A stretch of DNA of 64,000 nt from Chloranthus sessilifolius. Taxonomy: Eukaryota > Streptophyta > Magnoliopsida > Chloranthales > Chloranthaceae. Position numbers and translations under genes: made by a program. Location of the stretch: positions 68,785,901-68,849,900 of the forward strand of contig CM037591.1 in NCBI GenBank assembly GCA_021018995.1, given 5' to 3'. Within the stretch, counting starts at the first letter, position 1. Every line of letters begins with the position of its first letter. The notes beneath the pieces are model-generated. The model saw nothing but the letters and a program-made list of their open reading frames with translations, searched no databases and was not told where the DNA came from. This document shows, in pieces, positions 1 to 10,567 of this stretch.

Positions 1-716
1 CAGCAGTCGCCACCGCTCCTATTGGGCTTAAAGAACCATTTCCAAGGCTAATGAAATGGGAAGGCCCGAAATTCAGCCGTAATCCTAATTTATATAGAGA
101 AAAATTTCTTAAGTCTAAAGTGATTATAGAGCTTGAAGTTGAGAAGCACGAATTACAGTATAAATGGGTTCGATACTTTTTTATTCGAAGAGAAATTGAA
201 AATAAGAAGGAAGAGACCGAAGAAAGAGAAGAGCCTTCAAGAAAAAATGTAGATGAATATGATGATATCCCAAGTCATCCAACACGTCCGGAAGAAAGAG
301 CCGAAGAGCCGATTAGCCGAGATGACGACAATGAGGATGACGAAGATTATAGCGACGATAACGATGATTTTGAAGTCATTGTACATCAACCAAAGGGCAA
401 ATCAGAAATTAGGCCCGAGCCAACAAGAGAGCAGCCAGTTAGGCAACCGCACCTAACCAAAGAAGTAATGGAGCTAAGAAAAGAATGCAAGACTCTCCGC
501 ATGGCTGTAAAAGAAATGAAAAAAGAATTCCGGCGTGCATTTACGCTGCTGAAAGGGCAAGCACTCATCATTGAACAACTAGGCAGAGATAAGAAGGCCT
601 TACAAGAAGAAAATAAAGCCATACGGAAGGATCTTGATGCGGTCATCTCTCATTTAAGAAAGGTATCAAACCAAGACCTTTCAAATTTAGAACAAAATCA
701 TTTCTTTACAACTTAA
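1..716 (+). CDS. DUF1985/Ulp1-type transposon gene, middle exon (acidic and coiled-coil part), 5' partial
   Basis: The reading frame is open from base 3 to the stop at 714-716, so the gene begins upstream; the first ATG at 51 is probably internal. The start reads like the end of a DUF1985 domain (FPRLMKWEGPKF). It is followed by a charged region (EEREEP), an acidic stretch around residues 90-110 (DDDNEDDEDYSDDND) and a leucine/lysine-rich coiled coil at about residues 135-205. The same order (DUF1985, acidic, coiled coil, proline-rich, Ulp1) is repeated in the second copy at 10.6-14 kb. Such genes are usually carried by MULEs; their cellular role is not settled. The stop may be followed by an intron, since the next recognisable part begins after a repeat array. 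Confidence 0.6.
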   Translation, partial: AVATAPIGLKEPFPRLMKWEGPKFSRNPNLYREKFLKSKVIIELEVEKHELQYKWVRYFFIRREIENKKEETEEREEPSRKNVDEYDDIPSHPTRPEERAEEPISRDDDNEDDEDYSDDNDDFEVIVHQPKGKSEIRPEPTREQPVRQPHLTKEVMELRKECKTLRMAVKEMKKEFRRAFTLLKGQALIIEQLGRDKKALQEENKAIRKDLDAVISHLRKVSNQDLSNLEQNHFFTT

Positions 717-735
717 TGCAAAATTAGCTGTACAT

Positions 736-890
736 TACCGGACGATATACATTATCGACCGATAATTTAAATAGTCGATCGATAATGTACATTACCGGAC
801 CGATAATTTAAATGATCGATCGATAATTTAAATTATCGATCGACTATTTAAATTATCAACCGATTATTTAAATTATCGGTCGATAATGCA
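736..890. repeat. Palindromic 20-bp tandem array A
   Basis: About seven diverged units of a 20-bp repeat, each made of a palindromic TATCG(A/G)(T/C)CGATA core and a TTTAAA core. It lies between two coding parts of the Ulp1-type gene and may be intronic. Confidence 0.8.
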
Positions 891-1311
891 GTTTTTTTTA
901 TTTTTTATTTTTTGTAATGTATATTTTTTTACAATTATGCAGGATAATATTTTAACCTCTGTGCTCTTTGACACCTTCGTTCCTTCACTCACTTACCCTC
1001 AATCAACTGTCCCTCAACCCACCACTCATCAACAAAGCCATCAGTCTACTGCCCCAAAACCCACTGCTCCTCAACAAAGCCATCAGTCCAGTGCCCCAAA
1101 ACCAACTGCTCCTCAACCAAGCCATCAGTCAAGTGCCCCAAAACCCTCTGCTCATCCACCTAGACAACAATCAACAACCCCAAAACACGCCGCCCCTCAA
1201 CTTACAAATAAATCTACTGCCATTAAACCCGCTGCCCCAAAACCTACTGCTCCTCAGCGTACTAAACAACCCTTGGTTGATGTGGGTGATGATGGTGCTC
1301 CTCTTCTGTGA
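886..1311 (+). CDS. Proline-rich linker of the DUF1985/Ulp1-type gene
   Basis: The frame encodes a degenerate repeat of about 15 residues (SAPKPTAPQPSHQS and variants) from about residue 40 to 130, ending VDVGDDGAPLL. Such P/Q/S-rich linkers sit between the coiled coil and protease domain in this family, and a KP-repeat occupies the same place in the second copy near 12.2 kb. The N-terminal hydrophobic run (FFLFFIFCNVYFF) comes from AT-rich sequence next to array A and is probably not translated. The next conserved part is in another frame, so there is a frameshift or a splice near 1311-1330. Confidence 0.45.
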   Translation: MQFFLFFIFCNVYFFTIMQDNILTSVLFDTFVPSLTYPQSTVPQPTTHQQSHQSTAPKPTAPQQSHQSSAPKPTAPQPSHQSSAPKPSAHPPRQQSTTPKHAAPQLTNKSTAIKPAAPKPTAPQRTKQPLVDVGDDGAPLL

Positions 1312-1316
1312 CCTTC

Positions 1317-2445
1317 TCGTGAGTCTGGCATCACTAAAAACAATTATAGTGACACTATCATCTACAAAAAATGAAGCCGAAGGTTATGACTTGCGTGCTC
1401 GTAAGAAGAGAAAGTCTCCGACCACTAAAGCATTAATAAAAAAACGAAGATTGGTTGTAGAGGAGGAGGATGAGGCAATATCAATGGAGCAAAAGTATAT
1501 GCTTAGTTTTTGGAATCGGCCGGAGAACGAGGACAATGTGATCGCCAATACTATCAGCGGTGTTGAGATCACAGTTGCTCTTTTGAAGGGTGTCAAAGGA
1601 CGCTCGTGGCCTGATAATGAAGTCATCGACGCATACCGAGAGTCCTTGAAGTTATAAATGATTCAATGTTTACTACCAATGCGAAAAAGCTAGTTCGCTG
1701 CAAATGCTTACAGTAAGGTTTCAAATATTTATTGGAAGCTCGTTTGTTTCTTTTATTTGTCTTTTCAATCACGACTCTTGATTAACTTCTTCACCGCTTA
1801 CGCCAATCGACCTTGTTTATGGCGGCGAGAAAAATTTGAAAATATATCGATAATGAAGGTATTCGCCAATGACCTCGATAGGGTGGCGTGCCTATTGTGA
1901 CGAATGGAATGTTCGTAATAATTCAAAGCCGATGGAACCACTATTGACAAATAATATCCGAGAATTCACGCGATCATTTGTGGGCAGACGTTTTGAATAC
2001 TAAACCGCTTTACTTAACGTTAACGGCTTTTAAATAAAATTTATTATTTAAAATTTCGCTTCCGTTTATGTGTAGATTTATCTTCCGATGCATAGCCAAA
2101 AACATAGCCATTGGGCGTTGGCTATAATTTCATTAGTTGATCGAGAAATTAAGCTAATTGATCCAGCAGACCGAGAGTGCTCAAAAAGGTTTGAAGCGCA
2201 TAAAGAATGTCTATTGAATCACCTTCCGCGCTTTCTTTACACTATCGGTTTGAAGTCAGCTTTCGATCAACAGTGGAAGGTATCGGCGTTCAACAGTGTC
2301 GTTCTCCCGATCCAAAAGAACGGTTGGGATTGCGGTATATACATTTTGAAGTATATAGAATACTTCTCCCAATGACCTATTGATTTGACGATAAACATAT
2401 GCAACAATTTAGAGCCGAAATCGGACATCGAATGTGCACGTTTGG
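1317..2445 (+). pseudogene. Ulp1-like (C48) cysteine protease domain, decayed
   Basis: Ulp1 proteases remove SUMO; MULE-borne copies are of unknown activity. The upstream part (about 1380-1655) has a basic run (RARKKRKS), an acidic patch and the start of the fold (GRSWPDNEVIDAYRESL). The catalytic part at 2088-2375 shows the His site (HSHWALAIIS), the Asp site (IKLIDPAD) and the Gln/Cys site (QKNGWDCGIYILKY), so all catalytic residues survive. After the stop at 2373-2375, a frame with HMQQFRAEIGHRM resembles the family's C-terminal helix, indicating a frameshift. 1658-2087 has no long open frame and is either intron or decayed coding sequence. Confidence 0.65.
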
Positions 2446-2640
2446 GAAGAAGAGTTAATATCTGTAAAAAATTTTAGTGTTTTGTAAAGATATTTTTTGA
2501 TGAAATTGTAAATTATTTAATTTTATTAATTTTTATTAACTTGTATAATTTTTATTATCGTTGTTATCAATTTATTTATCTTATTTGTATCACCTTGCAT
2601 GATGTATCAATGGAGGCTTCCTCTCTTGAAGCAATTCCAA
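2446..2640. other. AT-rich spacer downstream of the Ulp1-type gene
   Basis: AT-rich sequence between the convergent 3' ends of the Ulp1-type and transposase genes. No gene seen. Confidence 0.5.
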
Positions 2641-3001
2641 TAGGCCGATGACTTATATCATCGGCCGATATCCTAAATCATCGTCTGATATCTTAAATTA
2701 TCGGCCGATGATTCAAATTATCGGCCGATATTTTAAGTAATCGGATGATAGATTAAATCATCGGCCGATGATTTAAATTATCGGCCGATATCTTAAATTA
2801 TCGTCCGATATTTTAAGTTATCGGACGATATCTTAAATCATCGGCCGGTATTTTACATTATCGGCCGATGTTTTAAAACATCGGCCGATATTTTAAAAAA
2901 TCGGCCGATATTTTAAAACATCGGACGATATTTTAAAACATCGGCCGATAATTTAAATCATCGCCCGATGATTTAAGATATCGGTCGATGATTTAAGATA
3001 T
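2641..3001. repeat. Palindromic 20-bp tandem array B
   Basis: About 18 units of exactly 20 bp, typified by ATCGGCCGATATTTTAAAAC, so the array is about 360 bp. Each unit has two palindromes, ATCGGCCGAT and TTTAAA. Divergence is mostly single-base, and many changes keep the symmetry (GGCC to GACC or GTCC). It lies between two convergent genes. Confidence 0.9.
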
Positions 3002-3348
3002 ACCTTTCTGAATTGTGAAGCCTGATATCTTTGGTTTGGCTTTATGCCAATCACTAGTAAATTAGGGGCGAATTTGGAAACTTCAAATCCTGTTTGAATG
3101 AATGAATGATTTATTAAGAAGCACAACAATATATATATTTTAGTCACAATTCCAAAAAAATATATTAATTAATTGGTAGATGTTGATCGCTCTTTTATTG
3201 AGGTTTAATCTGTTTATATTGAAGGAAAGAAAAAGAGAAAAAAAAAATACTCTTCTATAATGAAATCATTGGAAGCTCGATTGCCACTAGGTCTAATCTA
3301 ATCTAAATCTGTTTTTAATCTCAACCTTTGATGTAATATAAGTTAATT
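3002..3348. other. AT-rich 3' flank of the transposase
   Basis: AT-rich, with an A-run near 3236-3247. No gene seen. Confidence 0.4.
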
Positions 3349-5926
3349 TCAAATATTAACAAATTTACACGAGCGACGATTATGACCGTACTTGTTACAA
3401 TTTTTACATTGTAGTGGTCGAACTTCCCCTTTAGATCTTGTTCTCCTTTTCTTCGGACGGCTGGCTTGACGTATTTTGTGGGGAGGCAAAACTTGAATGT
3501 CTTTTATCTGCGAAGTCCATTGGTGCTTGTCAACGGTCGGGACAAAGTGTTCTTTATAAGTTTCCCTAAATAATTCACTGGTAAACCAGTGTTCACAAAA
3601 TTGGGAGATCTCTCTTTCTCTGTTTTGCCGATAATCGGCAATCGCGATGTGAACATGGTAATCCAAGAATAGCCCAACGTCTGCATGTACATGTTCGCGA
3701 TTCTAGATCGACACTGTGAGTGTAATCACCACGTTTAACTTGAAATATATCACGACCATATGGTATGACGTTTTTTTCGGGCCCATCACGAATTTCTTTT
3801 TATGTGTTTTTTGCCATCGGTGTTAACACATGTGTCATTTTATTTCCTTCCTCCTGACGAAGATAAAATTGGCTACTTTTTGTAATAGTTTCTAACATGC
3901 TCACAATCGGTTCCTCCGACTATTTTCAACACACTATTTATGCTTTCATATATTAGTTGTCAACATATCATAACGCTTCCCTTGGAAATAAGCGCGTGCC
4001 GAAATGATCACCAATTTTTAATCCATTTTGTACATTAGGCGTCTTCTATTTTCGCATAATTCTTTTAAATTTTGCTTCGAAAATGCACGGCGACAACCCA
4101 AAAGCGGTCTAAGATTGTATCCTTATATTTATCAAAGCAGATTTAGAGCGTGTATGTAGCATAGGCATTAGGAAAAACTTTTTCATCGCTTCCATCAAAC
4201 CTTTCGTCATGCGATATCAAAACAAACCGTTCTTCAAATTCACCGATTACACGTCTCCCTAATAGATCAAGAAACCATGTCCAATGGTCTTCATTTTCTT
4301 TCTTGACAACGCCAACGCTATAGGAAATAAATGTCTATTCCCGCTATCCTCGTAGCTATTAACAACACTCCCTTTATATCGTCCACGCAAATGCTCCATC
4401 TATCAGCAATTATTCTTCGTAAGTATTACGAAAGCTTCGAATGCAAGGTCCGAATGCCACGAAGAATCTCTGAAATGCATTATTAGGCTCGAGACACAAT
4501 TCGGTCTCAGATGTCCGGATCGACCATCAGAATTCGGCGACATATGACGGTAACATATTAAATTGCTCCTTTCAGCTATCTCAGATGTCATTCAACGCCA
4601 TTTCTTTTCCTCTCCATGCTTTCCAAAGAACCTCTTATACCGTATTTTTTCAATATAAAAATTATTGAAGCAGAGTCTCGTCAAAACCCTTTAATAGTTT
4701 ATCTCTAACGAATGAAGCTATCCACGATGTCGTACATTGGCGATGTCCGCTTCAAAAGTCGGCATTCCGCACGTGTGTTCCGTGGAAAGTTTTCACAAGA
4801 ACGTGTCTCACGCCTACTAATTTCGAGGCATGTATTCGCCAAGCACATCCTACTTCAACACACCTCGCAGCTACTCAAGAGGACTGGTTTTATTGGTTTA
4901 ATCAAAATTATTTGTCATCGTAAATTCTTTAAGAACTTTTGAAATGATTTCTTATTTCTAAACGCTCACCAATGGTAATCGCTCCCTTCATACATTCCTC
5001 ATCGTTCAATCCATGTACTCCCTTCCGAGTCATTGGATAGTCTTCGTCCACCGTGAGGTTGATCAATTCCCTATTAGTATAAACACGAAGTGGGAGACGG
5101 CGGGCTTCATTATTTTCAAGATCACTATCACCGCCATCGATCGGATGGTTATTACGTGATTGGGATTGAGCCCGTCGATGTCGCTTGGTTGATGTGCTTG
5201 TTTGGATTGATGTTAGCCGATGCGAGAATGTTTGATGTATGAGAGGTCATTACATTGAAGGCTCGATTATCGTTGGCTCGGCTATTTGTTCTAAGGCCAT
5301 TGATATGGACTAAGGCCGACTAAAACGTTTCCCAGCGATTTACGAATCGAAGTTGAAGCGAGATGTATCATGATTCATTTGATGAGAATATCCTTGATCT
5401 TCATCGCCTTCACTCATCGGATTGTCCGAAAAGGGTTGCTCTGGAAGTTTCTTTGTAGGCGTAATCCTATATTTATATTTCTATCATCGCTATTATCGTG
5501 CAACAATGTTCTCCTCTTCATACCGTATTCCTTGATTTTCAATCAAATGTTCTGTTCCAACACCATGATCATCTTCGTTTGTTTCCTTAAACGGTTGAAA
5601 TGTTTCTAAAGACGGCAAAATTTACTGCTCTGATGGTGACTAATGATTTTTCGATATAAATATTTATAACACCATCACCGATACGATATGCTCTAAATAA
5701 GTTTGTAAGATCATCGAGTCGGAACAATTCGCTCATTCCCTATGCGTAATGAAACAGTAAGTGTAATAGAATGTTCTTCCGGTCGTGTCCGACTGACTTT
5801 GTACATTTTCTCTATAAACTCATCAAATGATATATTCTCCGTGACAGTGACAATCCTCCGATGTCCGTTGTAAGTATTATCTCTCACGCGTCCGAAATCA
5901 AAATGGCAAAGAAGGGGAACATCCAT
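3349..5926 (-). pseudogene. MURA-like MULE transposase, decayed
   Basis: Three family parts occur in order on the - strand. The N-terminal part (5926-5711, starting MDVPLLCHFDFGRVRDN) resembles the all-beta N-terminal domain of plant MULE transposases. The centre (about 4410-4180) carries the MULE catalytic-domain signature (LRGRYKGSVVNSYED, then FPIALA and WTWFLDLLG) spread over shifted frames. The C-terminus (3666-3349) ends in a CCHC zinc knuckle (CKNCNKYGHNRRSC) after a basic linker (RPKKRRTRSK). Frameshifts and stops break the middle. The gene is convergent with the Ulp1-type gene, the usual MULE arrangement. Confidence 0.75.
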
Positions 5927-6063
5927 TTCAACCTACAATATTTACAAAATTAAAATTAAAATTAGTTGCTTATAAAGAGTTATACTTGACTTAGCGCTAC
6001 AATTGTTTAAAAATATTATTAAAAAAATTAAAGGAATGAAAACTTTAGAGTTTTTGTCAATCA

Positions 6064-6297
6064 TAGGTTATCGCTCGATATCCTAAGATATCGGGCCGAT
6101 ATCCTAAGATATATAGCCGATGGATGGACTTTTAACGTAAACCATAATCCAAAAACTAAAAAAAAAACCTTTTTAGTTATCGACCGATATCTTAAGTTAT
6201 CGACCGATATCTTAAGTTATCGGTCGATAACTTAAGTTATCGGTCGATAACTTAAGATATCGGTCGATAACTTAAGATATCGACCGATAACTTATAT
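6064..6297. repeat. Palindromic 20-bp tandem array C
   Basis: Three units at 6064-6122, an unrelated spacer, then six near-perfect units at 6176-6297 built on TTATCGGTCGATAACTTAAG, which joins TTATCGRYCGATAA with CTTAAG. It lies between the 5' end of the transposase and the MULE terminus, where the transposase promoter would be expected. Confidence 0.88.
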
Positions 6298-6499
6298 ATC
6301 TTGGACTTCCTACAATGTTGCGAGAAATTGGGAAAACAATAACTTAAAAGATATTGTACTCGATATCTTACCTAGCCTGTTGTATTCTCTTTGTTATACG
6401 ACCTTTAGTGGAATCTCGAAATCGCTTTCCAAGAGAGATAAAAATTGTTAAAAGATGGTACAAAAATTCTAGATTCAATGCTTGCATAGAGAAGCATAT

Positions 6500-6618
6500 A
6501 TATAGATATCTGACGTGCACCCGGCTAGGCTTGGAGCTGGCCATTTATGCAAGGATTGAAACTATAGGGCCGTTTCTGCAAATACGCAAACATATAGGGC
6601 CGAAAGTGCAAATTTCCC
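6500..6618. repeat. MULE terminal inverted repeat (right)
   Basis: Read inward (- strand) it begins GGGAAATTTGCACTTTCGG, with two CGGCCCTATA blocks, as in many plant MULE ends. Bases 6619-6627 (TTGATTAAG) would be the 9-bp target duplication; the partner is outside the window. Confidence 0.6.
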
Positions 6619-6758
6619 TTGATTAAGTCCCCTTTCTTGGTTCAATTTTAATTTTTTTTTCAAAAATATTTTTTATGAAAGTTTTTTAAAGTTCAAAAAT
6701 CGGGGGTGATGATCCCGTGCCGCCACTACGGGCCGACGTCCACTATTAGGATATGATT

Positions 6759-6955
6759 GCACAAGTAGGCCTGCCAATCGGCTAAGGCACTTTAAATGAC
6801 AGAAATTAAAAGAAAATTAAATGACAATGTGCAAGCCTGCCAATCGACTAAGGGACTAAAATGACGAAAAAGTAAAGAAAATTAAAAGACAATGCGCATG
6901 TAGGCCCGCTGATCGGCTAAAGCACGCAAATGATGGAAAAGTAGGAGTGAGTAAA
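6759..6955. repeat. Tandem repeat, about 65-70 bp x 3
   Basis: Three diverged units each containing CTGCCAATCGGCTAAGG (or variants), then AAATGACRGAAA and AAAGAAAATTAAA. Function unknown; no ORF. Confidence 0.7.
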
Positions 6956-6999
6956 AAAAAAAATTAAATAAAAAATAATACAAAAAATAGCAAAAAGGT

Positions 7000-8648
7000 T
7001 AGTAAAATAAAAATAAATGGTCAAATGTCAAGGAGAAGCTCTACAAGCTTTTCTCAGTAGAGTCGCCATCTGTGCAACCGTGAGATTTTTTATTATCTCT
7101 TCGCGACGACGCACTGGCTAATAAAAAATAGAGTCGCCACCCTGAGCTTTTGGTGTCCCGAGAAACCTAGATCATTTTTATAAGTACCAAAGTGCCACAA
7201 ATATGACTCTGAATCCGGTTCACACCAAAGGTTCTTGGATAGGGGCTTCGGTTATCGATTGGGAAGGTGTTAGGCACCCAATCAACCCGCTTAATGAGGC
7301 CTCTACTTATGGCTAAAATAAAAATAATATAAAAGAAAAGAAAAATGCTTTCTCTTGCCCAAAATGGCTTAAAATCATATTTGTGCCCCTCCGTTCCTAT
7401 CGAAAATTCGGCGGCATAACGGTACAAATTGGAGGATGGAGGAATGATCGAGAAGATAGAGGAATAGAGGGGAGAGTCGGAGCTCTCAGGCCCTTATTGC
7501 ACAGTTGAGAAGCCTTGCATAGGCTTGCTTTAATGAGCTTTTGAAGGCTTGAATGGTGGAAAATGAGGTTCTAACTCCTATAGCTTGCTAGCTAAGAGGT
7601 AGAGTGAGGAGTCTAGGGGGTAGCACACACCTAGACTAAGGGTTTTGGATGCAAGATTAAGCTTAAAATAAGGTTGGGAGGTTATAGAATTTTATGTGAA
7701 AATGAGACACAAAAGGGAGAAAGAACTTCTCACTTTGAGCTTTTTCTCTCTTAAGCAAATTTCTCAACCCTTAACCCAAGGGGAGGGGAGCTCTATTTAT
7801 AGAAAAAGAGTGGGTTAGGAGGCTACTTAGGTGCTAATTGGGATTAGCAATTAGGTAATCTCTAATCTAAGGTTTCCTAAGAGTTTGAGAGCTTGGAAAG
7901 GTATGAAAGTGGTTTTAATGGTGGATGATAGGTTAATGTTTCAAATCACTTAAGGGTTGAAAATAGGCACTAAAAGAGTGTCATAAGACTATCAAAACAC
8001 ACCCCAAAGACCCAGGTAGTCAACATGTCAAATCCCATTCCCATAATTCGAGGCAAAGTTGTATAATCACTGTTCATATGCTTGCCGCAATTAATAGTTA
8101 CACCAAACATATGTACAATAAAATAGTACAGGCCCACTTAAGTGTGGCGCAACTATTAGTTGCGCCAATCCATTTTTGGGCACAAAATGGCTTGGCGCAC
8201 CTATTAGTTGCGCCAAGCCAAAATCCTGCAAAACTGCTCGATTTTTAAATCACCATAACTTTTGCTATATAACTCCGATTGAGGCGATTCTTGGCTTGTT
8301 GGAAAGCTGAGGAAGTCCTCTTTCCAATGGTATATAACTCAACTTTAGTAAAGGTCTCCATAACCTTTAACACTCCTTCCATCCATTGCTCAGAAGAGTT
8401 TAGAAACTGGTCAGGGACGGGTTTTAAAGGTCGGGATTGGTTTTTAAAAGTTCGGGGTGAGTTATAAGGGATCTAGGGTGATTCCTAGGGGTTTGGGGTG
8501 ATTCCTAAGGGTTCCAGGATGATTCCTAAGGGTTTGAAATGACTCCTAAGTTTTCAGAAGGGTTCCATACATGCCATCAAAAACTCAGAGACGCGTCTCT
8601 CTTAAAATATGTTTCGATCGGGCCTTGGGCCAAATTTGAGTGTCTACA
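7000..8648 (+). mobile_element. LTR of a Tat/Ogre-like Ty3 retrotransposon (solo LTR or 3' LTR)
   Basis: The block carries sequence typical of these LTRs: two TAGAGTCGCCA copies near 7060 and 7130, GTGTCCCGAGAAACC, and GGGAAGGTGTTAGGCACCC at about 7261-7279. It ends GAGTGTCTACA at 8648. No primer-binding site follows, so this is not a 5' LTR with its body attached. The left edge is uncertain. Polypeptides readable here (for example 7167-7427 on the - strand) do not resemble proteins. Confidence 0.6.
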
Positions 8649-8654
8649 CCATTG

Positions 8655-8944
8655 TACAGAACCGAAACCAATTTTTTTTTCTTTTATTTCTATTTCCTGA
8701 ACTGAATCGGAATAAACTGGTTCGGTTCAGTTTTCGTTTGGTTTCGGATTTTTTTAAAAAATTTTTAAAACCATTTTTTAGTTTTGTTCGATGCTTTTTT
8801 ATTTCCTAATCCTATCTTATTAGTTTTTGGTTTCTGCCACCCAAAATCGAACTGAATGGGAATCTGTTCGATTTTTAATTTCTTTCAGTCCTATTTGGAC
8901 TGATTCAATTTGGCCGATTTTCGGGTTAGATACAATGTATATAT
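8655..8944. other. Low-complexity GGTTCGGTT/AACCGAA-type sequence
   Basis: Degenerate GGTTCGGTTCAG and AATCGAACTGAA motifs in both orientations, common as low-complexity sequence in plants. No gene seen. Confidence 0.4.
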
Positions 8945-8953
8945 ATAGGAGCT

Positions 8954-9263
8954 GGCTCCGTCCTCCAAGGTCCACGTGGAGGTACACATGGCACCCAAAC
9001 ACTCTTTGGTTGCCACATAAAGCACTGGTGGATGGTTTAGATCAATTTAAAAATAAAAGAAATTTTATTATTATTTTTTAAGTATAACTTAATGTTTGAC
9101 TAGTTTTAATGGTCTACATTTCATAGCTCAAAAAACACATGGTGGAGATGAATTTTCAATTTTTTTTTTAAAATGATCTCAATGCACAGGTCCATGTGGC
9201 ATTGAAACAATGTTTTTGATGCCACGTGAACCTCTACTTGGAACCTTGGAGGACGGTTTTCTT
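8954..9263. mobile_element. Non-autonomous MULE (310 bp) with 9-bp target duplication
   Basis: Inverted ends of at least 60 bp: the left arm contains CCGTCCTCCAAGGTCCACG and the right arm, reverse-complemented, CCGTCCTCCAAGGTTCCAAG; similarity continues through TGGCA. The flanks are identical 9-mers, ATAGGAGCT at 8945-8953 and 9264-9272. Nine-base duplications are the mark of Mutator-type transposition. No coding capacity. Confidence 0.8.
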
Positions 9264-10567
9264 ATAGGAGCTCGACACATAGCTCCTCTGTCGCTGATGC
9301 GACAATCTCTCCTTTTCCTAATTTCATCGCGATTTAACCATGGTTACCACTGAACTGACAAAATCAGAAAGGCAGAATGTGGCGAGTCGCTGAGAGTCCA
9401 TGCCTGATATCGTGATTTTGTCATTATTATATTTGAAAAGACATACGAGAAGACCACCTGATTCGAAGCACTTACGCTTCTATAAGGGAGGCGATTGCGC
9501 TTCCTATACGACGCACTATCGCGATGCTTGATATAATATCATTAATTAAAAGCGGCGCATGATATCATGATCTTCAATGTTGATCATTATATTTCAAAAT
9601 TATTATTTAAGGCGCCTCATTGGGGAGATTGCCTGCGCACGTCGTGTAAACGCTTCGTACGCTTCGATATCGAAGCGTTTGCGCTTCCTTTGTGAAATGG
9701 AAGACGCCTTCCGTATGACGTGTAGCGCGTCCGACCTTCATTTATTACCATCGTCAGAACATTAAATGAGAAGCGGGGCATGACTTCGTTCTTCTTAATG
9801 GTAATCATTATCATTTACTGTTTGAGAGACCCCTTCGGGCATCTCATCAGGGAGTCCATTAATTGGCGGAATGTTTAGCATTGATTGCTTGAATACTGAA
9901 CATTAATGACCCTTTTGTGAGAGGAAGCTTCACTCCCCCTGAACATTAATGACCCTTCAGGTAAGAAGTACTAGCACTATCTTCTGTTAGCGCATCCGCT
10001 ACGATAAGAAAATGTTTCGTACATGATACGAAGCGCCTCAAAATTTTACACGTTGCACCATTTTGTGCGAAGCAATGCCCAAAGTATTTCATTTATTACT
10101 ATTGTCAGAACATTAAATGAGGAGCGGGGCAAGGTGGATTGGATTACAGCGCTTGACATCATAGTGTGTAATGGCCATCATTCCCATTCGAGAAAAATAT
10201 TTAAGGCTAAAATTTTGTGAATTACAAACCATAAATTACTTTTCACCTTTGCCCTCCGCATTTTCATCTTCTCGGAGCACAGTAAGAAGCATCAAAGTAG
10301 CGAAACCCTTTTCTGCATCTAGTAACAAAGTGAGTGCTTTTATTTTTATTTCACTTTTAAAATAGCAAATAAAAGCGCCATCCCTTTCATAGATAAAGCG
10401 TCAGCGCTCCAACATTTATGGGCAGGGGCGCCTCACCGTTGTAGCTTTTGGAGCATTGGCGCTCCAACATTTGAGGCGCTTACACCTATACAATGAAGCG
10501 ACATCTCTCCTATTATTAGTATATTCTTCTCTAAACTTTTCCTTTTTCTGTGTCACATATTTTGAAG

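Larger units (their letters stand above)
1..6618. mobile_element. Mutator-like element (MULE), right part, autonomous type but decayed
   Basis: The segment holds a MURA-like transposase on the - strand, a DUF1985/Ulp1-type gene on the + strand and a long terminal repeat at its right edge. MULEs carrying Ulp1-like genes are known in plants. The left end lies outside the window because the Ulp1-side gene is already open at base 1. The right end is placed at 6618, where a run ending TGCAAATTTCCC reads inward as GGGAAATTTGCACTTTCGG, a typical MULE terminus. Three arrays of a 20-bp palindromic unit sit in its non-coding parts. Both genes carry frameshifts or stops, so the copy is probably inactive. 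Confidence 0.75.

Noticed and set aside
2641-3001. CRISPR-like array
   Set aside because: The units are contiguous 20-bp repeats with no unique spacers, in a plant genome.
7167-7427. Small - strand protein
   Set aside because: It lies wholly inside LTR sequence conserved as DNA among Tat/Ogre-like elements.
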